A stretch of 64,000 nt of DNA from Siphonodentalium dalli (GCA_032622095.1 CP136068.1:162893465-162957464), one strand, 5' to 3'. Shown: positions 1 through 12,889, counted from the first letter of the stretch. Program-made: numbers and translations. The notes: a model not told the origin generated them from the letters alone.

Positions 1-2004
1 TGACTCGAATCGACACGTGAATTTGGGAATCGTTACGACCCTACAATGTAAGTATGGAATAATATTATAATATGCCAGGCATATAGCACGACTCGGGCAT
101 AATAGTAAGAGTTATAATTTATTCTAATACGGGTGCTTTACATAATCATAATGATATAGATAAATTGTTGATAAATGAACATTATCGATATGAAGTCGGA
201 AGTAGTAAACATAAACATCGTATTGGCTGCTGATTTCAGAAAAAAAATCAACACTCGCTGCATTTACATGTAAAAATTGATGTGATCTTATAAATAACTC
301 AGATTACATGTGTATGAGCATGGATTAAATGCTCAATCAATACATTAATCAAGATATGGCTCGCCTACATGTAGTGAGGTGAAATCAGTTGTCTGCGAAG
401 ACGACACGGTCAGTCATGTCTGGATTCTGGCCCGCAGAGACAAATGACGCTTTGGCGTCATTACGTCGTAACTGTCTTTATTTTGTTAACAAATGAAACT
501 GATCTAATATACAGGTAATATGAACCTAGTATGTAGGACATATTCATAACAACGTACTGGTTATAACTGAATCAATACAGCAGTTGTCCCTTACCACATA
601 TCGGAAGTTGTGAACTAGAAAATTTGTTTCATATCTGATTCCGCGATATTGTGAAACCACTGCCGGAAGTCACGTGATTTTCTCATGAAAATGTTATGCG
701 AATAAAAATTTCTCCTTCACGGTATACTGTAATGTATGTGTGACGTCACAATTACGCACGCACACCTGTTGCCTATACACGACCCGACCTCGTGCGCGCA
801 AGTGGGGTCATTATGAAGTAGCCAATTTATGTAATGCGACGGGTATGTAATACTCATCGGGCCATAAGGGATTGAAGTCATATACAGTACATAATTATAT
901 AAGACAGAACTCGAGTATAGGCGACGAATACTTAACCTGGCTAACTTCTCATAAAACGTCACACTTAACAATATCCATCATGCACAATCACCGCAAGCCT
1001 GGTGTCAGTTCCACTCAACAAGATATGACTAAATGTACTGCTAATATTACATGCTAATAAACGAAGTCAATGGGGCATAGTGCAGACGAAAATTCAAGAG
1101 AGTGGTATGACGAGATCATTTAAATTTGCAGCGATGTTCGATTGCGATATGTCCCTGATTGGTCGAATGACACAAAAGTGATTAATCAGTGTCACTCGCC
1201 GAGCAGGTCATAATCAGTCATGAAACGACATGGAACCGGAACTGGGATCGTAAAACGACAATCAAATGATGAGTTGAGAAAAGGATCCGGCCCCGTACAG
1301 TCCCACAATTTCAAGAACCGTCGGCGAAACGACATACAAGTACGCCCTGGAGATGCGACCGAGTGCCCCCTCATTCGAGGTTTGTAAAAATTACACTATG
1401 ATGCAGGGGGGGGTCGGAAAAAAATTCCAGGCATGTATGATGGGGTGGGTGGGTGTCTCTTGGGTCCAAAAAACAGTTTTTTCCATATGCCAATTTTTTT
1501 TCCATTCCTGCTATTGAGGCTTATTTTGATGTGTTTTGAACAGAAACAGGTCATATATAGTTAATACTAATGCTATACTACATATATAGGTTATCAGAAG
1601 TTGGATCAGTTGCACAATGGCCAACAATAACCCAAATTCAACTTGATAGAACTAGACACTGCGCTATTGGAAAAATTTAATCAGGATTCCATCTACTGAT
1701 ACAACAAAATAAGAATAACTATGCAGAACTCAGTTGAAAATAAGCAATAAATTGAAAGCACACTTGGGCTATCCATCCATATTATTCCCAATTATTACGA
1801 AGCCTATTACTTCAGGCAGTGGCTACCAACCTGCCATTACACGCTATGACATGTTTCCTCAGTTCTGGTTTCTGAGATGCCCCAAGAAGAGTCACGCATG
1901 TATATCATGGTTATGTTTGGTATTAGCATTATTCTTCAAACTGGGATGAACTGGGATGAACAGTTGTATTTCCACATGGTTTGATAAACAATTTGATTCC
2001 AGCA
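1..2004. other. Gene-free A+T-rich stretch with dispersed-repeat traces
   Basis: I see no supportable gene here. About 361-690 resembles 21,900-22,200: both carry a stretch reading like TCTGGATTCTGGCCC followed by CAAATGACG and a CGTCA-rich segment, so this is an old dispersed repeat. Around 1,405-1,490 lies a G-rich segment (runs of GGGTGGGTG followed by A-rich sequence) of the same kind as 2,474-2,580, 46,901-47,217 and 61,194-61,740. Short open frames on both strands here have no recognisable motif. Confidence 0.5.
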
Positions 2005-2005
2005 A

Positions 2006-2138
2006 TACAGTAATGCCCTAATTAAACGACTCCATAACCACAGCAGAATAATGGGTAATTTTTCAGGATTTAGTCGGAAATTAAATTACCCATTATTCTG
2101 CTGTGGTTATGGAGTCGATTAATTAGGGCATTACTGTA
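2006..2138. mobile_element. Palindromic MITE with TA target duplication
   Basis: Two arms of about 50 bp are near-perfect reverse complements around a loop of roughly 25 nt. The ends read CAGTAATGCCCTAATTAA on the left and its complement on the right. A TA dinucleotide flanks each end (2006-2007 and 2137-2138), as expected for Tc1/mariner-type target duplication. There is no coding capacity. Family assignment rests only on the TA flanks and terminal CAGT. Confidence 0.75.
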
Positions 2139-2473
2139 TATCACATAGCAAATATCAAAATATCAAATAATCTGAAATTTGTTGTACCGGTACCATGTAT
2201 TCTGTAGAATACTCAAATGTGATTATGTGACTAGATCATGTGACTATATATTATGAAAATGAATGTTAATAAAAACCTTGGCACTCTGCCTATATATCCC
2301 TAGAAATGTGATTATGTTGACACATTTCTTGATTAATGACACTTATATGATAAATTCAAATAGTATAGTTATCTCATTGTGCACTGTTCTATTCAAATAT
2401 AGCGCAATAAATTATGATAATGCAGGATAATCACCTATTTGGTTGCTCAATTGATCATTTTTCTCAAATTTAA

Positions 2474-2580
2474 GGGGGGTGGGTGTCCAAAACTGACCGG
2501 AAAAAACTTCCTGAAACGGAAAAAAGGGTGGGTGTCCAAAAATGCCTGGAAAAAAAGGCCGGAAACGGAAGAAATTGGGT
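2474..2580 (+). repeat. G-rich dispersed repeat fragment
   Basis: Runs of GGGGGGTGGGTGT are followed by an A-rich segment reading like CCGGAAAAAACTTCC, repeated about twice. The same vocabulary recurs at about 1,405-1,490, 46,901-47,217, 61,194-61,270 and 61,431-61,742, so it is one interspersed family. Confidence 0.55.
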
Positions 2581-2589
2581 ATGATGTTT

Positions 2590-3985
2590 GATGAGGAAGA
2601 GTGGATGGCCTAATCAAAATAGGAAGATTTCATCAAAGACCTTTTATTGGAAACCCAGGGAGGTGGCGTTGAAATTGATTATAGGACTGGACATATGTGT
2701 CTCGTGTATTTTAAACGCCGCCCCAGAAAAGCAAGTGTATGATCCAAAAGACGGTATAAATGGTCACGGATTAACGTCATGTGAATAAAAATTGATTCGG
2801 CATTTTTCCACGAGAATGGTTATAACTTATCCCATTGGAAACATTATCATGAAATTCGGAAAGCAGAGCCAACCTCAAGCGATATAAAGATTGGATCATG
2901 TAAAAAAAAAACAACAAAAATAAAAACCTGAGAAAATCAAGATTCAAGGCAATAAACATGTAAATTGAACGTAAATGATGTTATGGTCATAATGCATGGT
3001 CTAGTATGTTCAACACAACGTGAAATAAGAACGACAACATTAATATCCACCAAAGTCTAAATACCAGTACAAAAGCAGAAACTCAGTCCTAAGCTAAATT
3101 GGTTGCTAAGTGTTGTTGTTGTTGTAACCGGAGGGTTGGAAGCCGGATAAACATGTATACAAACTTATCAGATAGATACAAAGTATCTTTGAATAACGGA
3201 AGCACCACTGATATTCGGGGGTGTTGACACAGTTATGAATACAACCGCTTTCCGTGGGTATATGGATGTCCTTGACCCTATCGAAAATGGGACGCATACC
3301 TCCTTTCGACTGGCAAAGTACCCCCACGATTTCAGCGGTTGTTTGGGGAGCTAACCCACATTTTCTTGATAATGTTGTCCCCTCTATATCGAGAACGAAT
3401 GTCAATTTACATGAAAACGAGTTAAACCAGAACATTGCAATTGATTTGTAGTTTAACAGGTAAGTTATCGGAAACTGGACAGCTCGTCAGAAAGGTAAAG
3501 AAAAGCGTGACCTCGGTAAAAACCGCGGAAATACACCGCATAACGCAGACAAAAATGTGATACATAGGTACAAACGACCACGGATGTACTATCGACAAAT
3601 GACATGAAGAATTGGTGGCGAATAACGGCCGCGAAAGTCCATAAGACTAATAGTAAAAGACGCTAAATAATTGTCGACCGAGTTGTAGCGAATACTATCA
3701 CTAAAAGGCTGTTTGCTATCCGTGTGATTACCCATGTGACCCGACACCAGACGAAATAGTTCCTCCCTCAATCTCGATTGGCATTGTTCCAATGCCTTAG
3801 CATATACTCGTCCCTTTAGGACAAACAAAGGCATTATCTCAGTTGACAATTAGTGAAGTGAGGAAGGGAAGCTGGCAAATTGAGTGCCTGATTTCCATAT
3901 CGCTCCGCATGTACTGTAGCCTACGTGATTGAATATAATTATGCAGTACTGTCATATCTATTTATAGCCATCGCGGGTTTTCCCT
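2590..3985. other. No recognisable gene
   Basis: Open frames at about 3,106-3,435 (-) and 3,254-3,451 (+) overlap on opposite strands. Neither shows a known motif, splice logic or codon structure I would trust. A (GTT)n run sits near 3,112-3,125. I find nothing else to support. Confidence 0.4.
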
Positions 3986-3989
3986 TCCG

Positions 3990-5450
3990 ATATATATACA
4001 ATGTAGCCACCCGTGGGATAAATGATATGCTGCCGCTTTGCTCTGCATCTCAGTTTTAACCCAAACAAATAAACAATCGTACAATATTTCATTTGAAGGT
4101 AACATCCGCATGTTATGTACTATATCAAGACTAGTATGCTGATATATTATTCGTCTTGTTACTCTTCCACATAATTCAATTCGACTAATGGTCGATTTCA
4201 TAGTGCTAGTTGATATATAGAAATAAGGGAGGGTGTGTTGTTTCGATAATAAATAAAACCAAATAACCCTGGTAAACATTGATCCAACAACGCCTTATTA
4301 TATCTATTACTTCGATCTGTATTGTTGACAAACGAAGCTGGTTTTTTTTTATAAATGGCATGCATAATAATTAATGATGCATATCATCGATCCCAAAATT
4401 CTCTCATTTTTCACAAAAAACATTGTTTTACTCCATTATCGAACCCTAGAGCATTGGCTTACTCCATAATTATCTTACAAAATGTGAAAATGTCTCCCGC
4501 TATTGTTTAGGTGCGTTCCCATCCAAAAATAGACGTAAATGTTATTTAGGTAGCTGGATTCCATTTTTACTGGTTTCATTCACGAAAACGCCTATTTTAC
4601 CCCAACATCAGAAATCGCCCAATATTTCACACAAAAAGGCAACACCACATGTTATCTGCTGTACCAATATGAAACTTTTGATACCTAACTAATCTTGTTA
4701 CTCTTTCAAATGATTCAATTCGAATAAGTGCCGATTCCGGTACCCGCTAATACGTGTGTAGGGGCTATATATAATTACAAGGGGATGCTACTCAGAGTAC
4801 TCAATTCCAGTTTTCACTGATTGTATTAATTCAAATTAGATTACCCTGGTAACCATATAACCTGCCTTATTCAAAAAACATCTTGTTAATTTATTATCTA
4901 CATCTAACACATAATTTTTTAGCATTGAAACTGTGAATTTGTTTTATAAAATGGAATGAATTAATGATGCATATCTTGTTGTGGTAGATTCCAGAATTAT
5001 CTAATTTAAAAAAATAAATAAAGATTTTTACCCCAAAAACGAACCCTAGGACATTGACATACTCCAAAATTATTTTACAAAATGTGAACATGTCCAACCT
5101 CTATTGTTTAGTGGTGTTTGCATAAAAAAATAGATGTAAATGTTATTTAGGAAGCTGGATTCCATTTTTCACTTATTTGATTCACGAAAAAGCCTATTTT
5201 ACTCCAAAATAAGAAATCGTACAACACTACGCGAAAATGCAACACAGGCATGTTATCCGCTGTATCAATACGACATTTTGATATATAATTCACTTTGTTA
5301 CTCTTCCACTTGGTTGAACTCGAAAAATAACACACAATTCTGGTCCCAGCTACTCCACTATAAGTATGTTGGGGCAAATGAGTCGCATAACGAATATTGT
5401 CCGCGCTTTCATCGCGGAGATATCTCCCTTTATCTAAAAAAAATGACATT
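3990..5450. repeat. Three-copy divergent tandem repeat, unit about 540-600 bp
   Basis: Matching landmarks recur in order. A CGTACAATATTTCA-like segment followed by CATGTTATSYRCTGTA and a CTTGTTACTCTT block occurs near 4,075, 4,613 and 5,216. A GAACCCTAG block followed by ACTCCA and TTACAAAATGTGAA occurs near 4,441 and 5,040. Similarity is partial, so the duplication is old. The fairly long open frame inside (5,140-5,574) is best explained by chance in this repeat. Confidence 0.6.
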
Positions 5451-6350
5451 TTACTATCTCGGAATTATGCGGATCAGGGCATCCAAATTTGGACCATATG
5501 CACACCTCGATCTGACATACTGGCATCAAAACGCGTGTCTGCGCGTTCCCTGTGGAGTTACCGCCCATAGATAGTCAAACACCATACACCAGGATGTATA
5601 AACTGAGGTTTTTTCTTCTTTTTTTTTATAAGTCCAGCGCTATTATTTTTTTATCGCATATTCCGAATGGGAAGAGTGATTAGGACCCGAATATACCGAT
5701 TAAAAGTTTGTTCTCCCGGCATTTCCGCTATACGGGAAACTGCAAAATTTCACCTATTCTTCCCGCCAAATCTGAACGGGCTAATTAGAGAGCAAAGTAA
5801 TGCCATAGCAGGTACATTGAGATACTGTATGTACGCCCCCAAAGTTTGACCGCTATCATTTAAAAGTAACCTGCCCAACGGAGAATGCGAGACGGTGTGG
5901 GTTGAGTCTTTTTGAAAATTCACCGAAAATCGCAGTTGGCGAAATTCAAACATCGAGATAAAAATTTGTTTGACATCTGATGGGAAGTGTTCACGAGATT
6001 CTAGAGTGCGATTTTCTAATTTTCAGATGGAACGATTTACTCGTGACAACGCTATATAAAATAAATATGTATAGTAGTCTATCAATAACCTATGAAGGAG
6101 CGAGTTTAATGCATGATCATGTACGTCGGTATATACTGTAGGTACGCCTGCAATATTTGACTGCTCTACTATAAATGCAACCTGCTCAACGGAGAGCTTG
6201 CGTCGGTGGGTTCAGACGGCAAATTCCACCGAAATCAAATGCAGAAAATTACTCCAAAAATCAAACATTGAGATAAAAAAAATTGACGAATGGACGTGGT
6301 TAGAAGTATCCACGCGCAACTTTAGTATGATTGTATACGTTTTAGAGTGG
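5200..6350 (-). repeat. Inverted copy of the 8.3-10.9 kb dispersed repeat
   Basis: Read on the minus strand, this region matches in order the segments at 8,340-9,180 and 9,625-10,860. Shared landmarks are a GGGCGGTAACTCC block, a GAAAGCGCGGAC block, a TTCGGAATATGCAATAA block and a CCGTTG(G)ACAG block. The match is imperfect with indels. No reading frame is conserved between copies, so it is non-coding repeat DNA. Confidence 0.6.
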
Positions 6351-6368
6351 ACCGTTTACTCCTGGTAG

Positions 6369-6895
6369 CAGGATTTCTGCCACACGCAGTTGAGATTTTA
6401 AGAAATGGGGTCAGGACGGGTCACGAAATAGAATCGGGACTCCGAAAATTAATATATTATGCCATTTAATGTGGCGACGAGTGAGTATCACGACATTACA
6501 CGTCCCGATATTGGTATTGATAACGCAGTCAGGGTGAACCATTTCAAACAGGATTTTCGCCACACGCAGTTGAGATTTTAAGAAATGGGGTCAGGACGGG
6601 TCACGAAATAGAGTCGGGACCCGGAAATTAATATATTACGCCATTAAAATTGGTGAAGAGTGCGTATCACGGCCTAACTGTTTGTGATTTCGACAACACA
6701 GCCAGGCCAGATCATTCTGTGCAGGATTTCCGCCACACGCAGTTAAGATGTTGAGAAATGGGGTCAGGGCGGGTCACGAAACAAAGTCGGGACCCCGAAA
6801 ATTCATATATTACGCCATTTAATGTAGCGATGTGTAAATATCACGGCATACCTCTTCGTGATTTCGACAACACAGCCAGGGCAGACAATGGACCG
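6369..6895 (+). repeat. Three tandem units of about 175-180 bp
   Basis: Units start at 6,369, 6,549 and 6,722 with CAGGATTTCYGCCACACGC. Each continues with a GAAATGGGGTCAGG block, a CGGGTCACGAAA block and AATTAATATATTA. Spacings are 180 and 173 bp. The units are well conserved but not identical. Confidence 0.8.
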
Positions 6896-7045
6896 CCCCA
6901 ATTTCAATTATAGCCGATAGCTCAAACCCGGAAGCGACATACGCCTGCAAAGTGATATGAATCGCACTACAAGCAGCTGCCTAGATACCATAGTAAGCTA
7001 GGGAAACTACGAACACGAGAGCAAAATATGTCTTAAAAAGCTACA

Positions 7046-7162
7046 ATGGTGTTGAAATGTGCATGGGGAACATGTCCGGTTGACGAACGATATTTATACA
7101 AATATCCCGGAGTGTTTTTAGTTCGGTTTCCTAAACCAGGACGTACTAAAGACAGCATATAA
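7046..7162 (+). pseudogene. THAP-domain N-terminal fragment
   Basis: A 38-codon frame starts MVLKCAWGTC and continues to FLVRFPKPGR before a stop at 7,160-7,162. It has the start of a THAP zinc-coordinating DNA-binding domain: the first Cys pair (C-x4-C), then the hydrophobic-Phe-Pro-Lys-Pro block about 20 residues on. THAP domains are about 80-90 residues, with a later conserved Trp and a C-x2-H pair; these are absent here. No splice donor follows the last codon. THAP domains occur in host regulators and in P-element-like transposases; this fragment could come from either. The domain call is fairly secure; calling it broken is an inference from the early stop. Confidence 0.6.
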
Positions 7163-7945
7163 TCAACGGGGTATCTTCGAGTTGTTTCAATTTTTCAATC
7201 TCCTGACACAACACTTTTGAAATTCTGTAAATAAATAGAAGCTCATTTAGTATTTAATTTGTTGAACAGATGTGTCCATGAGTAATATATATGTTGTGCT
7301 ACTTTATGAAAACATTTTATCACCTTGCGATAATGTTATAAATTGCCATAGGGGGAATGGGAAGTTAGCAAAACAAACCGTAACACCTCAGCTAGGGGCT
7401 CGATTACTAAATACCAACAGCCCCTTAAATGTTCACACTTCCTATACTGAATGGGGCATGTTGTTTCACAATGCTTTGTCGGTATGATAAAGGTGATGAC
7501 AGGAAGTATGATAATATTAATTTCACTATGTGCTTGCGTAAATACTAATCACTGGTAATAAAATTGAACAATGACAACAAATTGGTCATTAATGATACTT
7601 GAATAAACTAGTTGTATTTTCGTTTGTCGTGGGACAGGCCATTGTCGAGGAACACATGTGCAACTAAGATGTTCGGGAGCAGATGGAATGTTGTGTAACT
7701 TCAAACCCTGTAGAGTTTTATCAATCCAATAACATGAGAGCACATTCCAACTAACCTAAAATAAAAGAGACAGAGATATCCACTGTAACATTCTGTAATA
7801 ACAAAATAAACTAGAGGTCAGATTCCATGGAATCAGATATACTTCCATGGTATTCCATCCCATCCCATCCCATGTGAGTGTTATGCGTGTATGTGTGTTC
7901 CTCTTCATGCGAATGCATATTGGTGCCTTATGATCCGGTGGTAGA
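7163..7945. other. No recognisable gene
   Basis: A+T-rich sequence with no supported coding region. At 7,820-7,875 there are short palindromic TTCCATGGAA-type words and a run of CCCATCCCATC. Similar words recur near 11,090-11,160. Confidence 0.4.
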
Positions 7946-7949
7946 CTTG

Positions 7950-8330
7950 CATTGACATTTCTAAATTTAATATATATTTTGGGACTTCTGTCTGTCTGTT
8001 TGTCCGATAGCTATGGCCGGGAAAACGGCTGGACGGATTTTGACGAAATTTGACAAACGTTGGTACTTTTGTCCAGTGAGTGTTTTGGAGGGGTCGAATC
8101 GTGACCCACGACCTGACCTTGACCTTCAAAAAGGTCAATCGAAGGTAAAATCGGGTAAAACAGACGTATTTCCTCGAAATTTGATACCTAGGGCTACTTT
8201 TGTCCTGAGAGTCTTTTGGGCGGGTCAAGTCGTGACTCCGACCTGACATTGACCTTCAAAATGGTCAGTTCAAGGTCAAATCTGGTAAAACGAACGGATT
8301 TCAACGAAATTTGATTTGGTTTGAGTTTAT
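7950..8330 (+). repeat. Family B-like Helitron interior fragment
   Basis: The segment opens with TTAATATATATTTTGGGAC and a TCTGTCTGTC run. It continues with repeated blocks of a TTTTGTCC segment, a GTTTTGGACGGGTC-like segment, and paired CCTGACCTTGACCTT and TTCAAGGTCAAA. The same modules make up the elements at 19,008-19,633 and 22,369-23,115. No CTAG terminus is present, so this is a truncated or diverged copy. Confidence 0.6.
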
Positions 8331-8339
8331 ATTAGAGAT

Positions 8340-9180
8340 GTCAAATTTTGGAGGCATACCTACAGTATACCGGCTTACGTACCACTGTATTAAACTCGCT
8401 CCTTTAGTAGCCTATTTACATTTGGAGCTAGAAATAGGTTAGTGATAGACTACTTCAGTATACATATTTATGTTATATAGCGTTGTTACGAGTAAACCGT
8501 TGCATCTGAATTTTAGAAAATCGCACTGTAGATGCGTGTGAACACTACCCATCAAATGTACTCGTCAAAAAAATGTTATCTTGATATTTTGAATTCCCGC
8601 CCCCCTTTGCAATTTCGTGAAATTTTCCAAAAGTCTCAACCCATCCGACTCGCATTCTCCGTTGGACAGATTACTTTTAAAGTATAGCGGTCAAACTTTT
8701 GACACGTACATACAGTACCAGCTAGGACATTATCTTGCTCTTTAGTTAGCCAGTTTGGATTTGGCGGGAAAATTAGTGCAATATTTACCTACCTCGTAAC
8801 GCGGAAAGTCCTGAGAAAAAACATTTTTAAGCGGTATATTCGGGTCAGGATTACTCGTCCAATTCGGAATATGCAATAACAAAATTAGAGCTCTGTACTT
8901 AAAAAAAACAACATTGGTTTATTCATTCTGGTGTATAGTGTGTCTCTATTTATGGGCGGTAACTCCTCAGGGAAAGCGCGGACAAAAGTTTTGATGCCCG
9001 TGGACAGTAGGGCATATCGAGGTGTGCATACGGTTCAATTTTCGATACTCTGCTCCTTATAATGTTTGAGATAAGAAAATGACATTTTATTTAGATAAAG
9101 GGAGATAACTCCGTATGGGAAACGCGGACAATAATCGTTATACGACAATATGTTAGAACTCATTCACCCCAACATACGTA
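8340..9180 (+). repeat. Dispersed repeat, direct copy 1
   Basis: Matches 9,625-10,860 directly and 5,200-6,350 in inverted orientation. Landmarks include a CTCGCTCC block, a GAGTAAACCGTT block, CGCACTGTAGATGCG-type sequence, and the GGGCGGTAACTCC plus GGGAGATAACTCC pair near 8,955-9,115. No frame is conserved between copies. Confidence 0.6.
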
Positions 9181-9182
9181 CA

Positions 9183-9605
9183 CTTGCATTAACATTTCTA
9201 AATTTAATATATATTTTGGGACTTCTGTTTGTCTGTTTGTTTGTCTGTTAGCTATGACCGGGAAAACTGCTGGACGGATTTTGACAAAATTTTAAAAATA
9301 TGGGTACTTTTGTCCAGGGAGTGTTTTGGACGGGTCAAATTGTAACCCCGACCTGACCTTGAACTTCAAAATGGTCAATCCAAGGTCAAATCTTGGAAAA
9401 CAGAGGATTTCAACGAAATATGATACCTAGGGATACTTTTGTCCGGGGAGTCTTTTGGGAGGGTCAAATCGTGACCCCGACCTGACATTGACCTTCGAAA
9501 TGGTCAGTTCAAGGTCAAATCGAGTAAAACGAACGGATTTCGACGAAATTTGACCTAGGAAAACTTTTGTACGGGGAGTGTTTTGGACAGGTCAAATCGT
9601 GACAA
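9183..9605 (+). repeat. Family B-like Helitron interior fragment, second copy
   Basis: The start repeats the 7,950 copy almost word for word (a TTGCATTRACATTTCTAAA start, then TTAATATATATTTTGGGAC and a TCTGTTTGTCTG run). It carries three TTTTGTCC modules with TGACCTTGA and TTCAAGGTCAAA half-site pairs. It lies between the two direct copies of the flanking dispersed repeat, so the block from about 7.95 to 10.9 kb is a composite tandem duplication. Confidence 0.6.
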
Positions 9606-9624
9606 TAGGTTACTTTTATAGTAG

Positions 9625-10860
9625 AGCGGGCATACCTATATAGTATATCGGTGAGCATGTTCATGCCTTTGCCTTGCTTCTTGATAAGCTCGTTTGAATT
9701 TGCGTCATGAAGTGAGGGTTTGAATTTGAGTAATATATATCACCTGTTACAACGTTATACACTACCAGCGTTAAACCATCCAATCTAAATCTTTAAAAAG
9801 CGTACTAATCTTGCGTTTAGATACTACTTATCACATCCACTCGTCGAAAAGTTTTTATCTCAATATCTGATTTTCGGAGTAATTTTCCCAATTTGATCTT
9901 CGGTGGAATTTGCCAAATGTGAACCCACCCGACACAAACACTCACTTGAGCAGGTCGCGTTTATAGTAGAGCGGTCAAATTTTGTAGGCGTACCTACAGT
10001 ATACCGGCTTACATGCTCCTGCGTGAATGAAACTCGCTCCTACATTAGCCCGTTTGGATTTGGGGCTAAAAATCGGCTAGTGATAGACTACATAAGTATA
10101 CATATTTATGATATATAGCATTGTCACGAGTAAACCGTTCCATCTGAAAATTAGAAAATTGCGCTCTAGATGCGCGCGAACACTAGCCATCAGATGTATT
10201 CGTCAAAAAAAATTATCTCGATATTTGAATTCCCCCCCCCCCCTTTGCAATTTTCGTGGAATTTTCCTAAAGTCTCAACCCACCCTGACACGCATTCTCC
10301 GTTTGGCATGTTACATTTATAGTATAGCCGTTAAACTTCTGGGACATACATAAAGTATGTCAACGTACTTGCTACGATATTATCTTGCGGTTTTGATTTG
10401 GCAGGAAAAATAGTTGCAATATTTCCGTACCCCGTAACGCGGAAAGTCTTGGGTAAAAACGTTTTTAAGCGCTATATTCGAGTCGGAATCTCTCGTCCAA
10501 TTCGGAATATATAATAACAAATTTAGAGCTCTGTACTTATAAAAAACAAAAAACAAAAACCTTGGTTTATTCATCCTGGTGTGTAGTGTGTCCCTATTTG
10601 TGGGCGGTAACTCTTCAGGGAAAGCGCGGACACAAGTTTTTATGCCGTGGGCAGTAGTGCATATCGAGATGTGCATGCGGTCTAATTTTCGATGCTCTGC
10701 TTCTTATAATTTCCGAGATAATAAAATGACATTTTTTCAAATAAAGGGAGATAACTCCTCGGTGAAAGCGCGGACAAAATCGTTATGGGACATAGGCATA
10801 GGACTCATGTACCCCAACCTATATACCAAGTTTTAGTGTCCTACTTCTTGTACTTTTCGA
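9625..10860 (+). repeat. Dispersed repeat, direct copy 2
   Basis: Second direct copy of the 8,340-9,180 unit, with the same order of landmarks. It ends with GGGCGGTAACTC near 10,600 and GGGAGATAACTCC near 10,745. A poly-C run at about 10,231-10,242 and an (AAT)n run at 10,889-10,905 follow typical slippage patterns. Confidence 0.6.
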
Positions 10861-10869
10861 GTAATAGTG

Positions 10870-11350
10870 ATTACAAAAGTGTCAAGTATAATAATAATAA
10901 TAATAATGCAAAATAATCGCAAAAGGGCCATAACTCCACCAAGAAACATTGGGCAGAAATCCTGATACTATTATATTTAGTAAACCTTCGATGCCTACAT
11001 TCGCTAAAGATTTCGCGTTCCTACTGCAATCAGTTTCTGAGTATTTCGAAATAAACGGAAAATGACCTCAGTAGAAAAACAATATACTTCCTTGGTTACA
11101 CCATGGAAGTATAATAACTAGAATTTTTAAACTTCCAATTGGAAGTTTGATACTTCCATATAATTATCATATATATTCCAATCCAAACCCATCCTCAATC
11201 ATTATCCTTCCCATAACCCAAACCTTAACCATAACCATACCTATCTTCAACCCGTACCATGTTTCAAGGCTAAATGTTTTATACAAGAATAACCTTGCTC
11301 TAGCCGTAACCATAACTACCATAATTCTAACTATATCTATAACTTTAAAA
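10870..11350. other. Gene-free; degenerate AACCATA-rich tract and short palindromes
   Basis: From about 11,160 to 11,345 the plus strand is rich in CCATAACC- and AACCTTAACC-like words without a regular period, a decayed simple repeat. An AAACTTCCAATTGGAAGTTT palindrome lies at 11,129-11,150. No gene is supported. Confidence 0.4.
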
Positions 11351-12425
11351 ATTCATGGAATATAAATAGTGGCTCACCTTTTCGATTGTAATTTTGTTTA
11401 TAACGATTGTTCCGTTCCACAACTATTGAAGTATTTATTTAGTTACCACCATGTATTCATCAGACCTTATATTATGATACATAAACATCATAAACACATT
11501 ATTTCGCAAAAATTAAAAAAACCACGAATGAGGCTACTTTTAAAAAAAAATAATACACACCATTTGTGTGTGTCCCTCTCACCTCTAGACACCACTGAGT
11601 CGAATGACCCACTTGTGACATTCTTAAACCGCACAATTACATTCCTGATATTATGCAGATAAATATTTATAAGATTGGTGCTTATCGGCGTCTAACCAAA
11701 TTATCAAATTTGGTTTCGACCCCTCACCACAATCTCTCACCAATATGCACACGATTAGATTTATCATATCATGGGTAAGAACGTGTATCAATTTGGTAGA
11801 AACTGGGTCTGAAAATATTGTGTATCAATGTTGGTGCCCCTCTCCCTTTCAGTGCACACTGTCGCAAATGAGGCAACTTTTGAAACAAAATTAAGCCACA
11901 CAATTAGACTCCTCATACTATGGGGATGAGTTTGTATAAATGTGGTGGCAATCTACGACAATTCTTCTCAAATTTGATGCCCAACCCCAATTTCTCATCC
12001 AAACGACACTAAGTTAGGCTCTTCTAATCGCACAACTAGATTTCACGAAGAAGAATATACATGTATATCAATTTGGTGGAAATCGGCGCTAAAATTAGTT
12101 TATCAATGTTGGTGCCCCTCCCCCTTCCGTGCATCCCTGACTCGAACGATGACACTTTTGACATATTTAAACTACACCATTAGATTCTTCATATTATGGA
12201 GGTGATTATATGTAAGTTTCGTGGTAATCGGCGACAAATAATCAGCCCCTCCATATTTCCGGCTCCTGACAGCAACGGCGTCACTTTAGAAAATTCTAAC
12301 CCCCACCATTATATTTCTCGTAAAAAGATACCCCTAGTAGACCCTACTAGATGGTCCCCTGTCATTTTTTATAAACCCAGACAGACAGGTATACAGGCAG
12401 ACAGGGAGACATTCGCAAATATAGA
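11351..12425 (-). mobile_element. Family A Helitron-like element, 3'-truncated
   Basis: On the minus strand the 5' end TCTATATTTGCGAATG lies at 12,425 with the expected A just outside. It is followed by a TCTG-rich run, a GGGGACCATCTAG block and then the internal repeat blocks (GGTGGAAATCGGCGC, CCATTAGAYTCCTCAT and ATCGGCGAC words seen on the plus strand). The low-coordinate end contains part of the 3' region shared with 28,190-28,400, but no CTAG terminus is found. No open frame encodes a replicase or helicase. Confidence 0.7.
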
Positions 12426-12885
12426 TATAGATGTAAAGATGTTATTAAATAATTCATGAATTTCAATTTAAATCACATGACGTCAGTTGTACCTGTCCGA
12501 TGACACTCCACGTGACAATCTACCATGTGTACCAATTTTCGTTTGTCATGATCCAACCGGTTGGTCGCCAATAGCAGGTCAGACCGACAAACAAATGAAC
12601 ACACCCAATTGGTTTAATTAGTATAAATACACACATGCGTACAATATATATATTTAATTGGCAACGGAAATAAAGAACATGCGCGGGTTCCCTATACACG
12701 CATGTGTCTATCTCTTGTACCTATATTCCAACGAAAAGACGTGAGATGTTAAAAAGTATATCTGCAATTGAATGTTATATTCTCGTGAAAGATACGAATA
12801 GTTACAGGCTGTCCAACACTGAAGTGTAAAGTTTTGATTCAATGCCGATCTGTAATTTGTTAAGTGTTGGTTTATCAGTTTGTCG
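12426..12885. other. No recognisable gene
   Basis: Between two minus-strand family A copies. There is a TGACGTCA word near 12,479 and an (AT)n run near 12,645. I see no coding or RNA feature. Confidence 0.4.
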
Positions 12886-12889
12886 GGTC

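Noticed and set aside
3106-3451. Two opposite overlapping frames
   Set aside because: No motif on either strand and no splice or promoter evidence.
5140-5574. 144-codon frame
   Set aside because: Lies across divergent tandem repeat and an inverted dispersed repeat; no motif and not conserved in the other copies.
11160-11345. Interstitial telomere repeat
   Set aside because: Words such as AACCATA are irregular and do not match TTAGGG-type periodicity.
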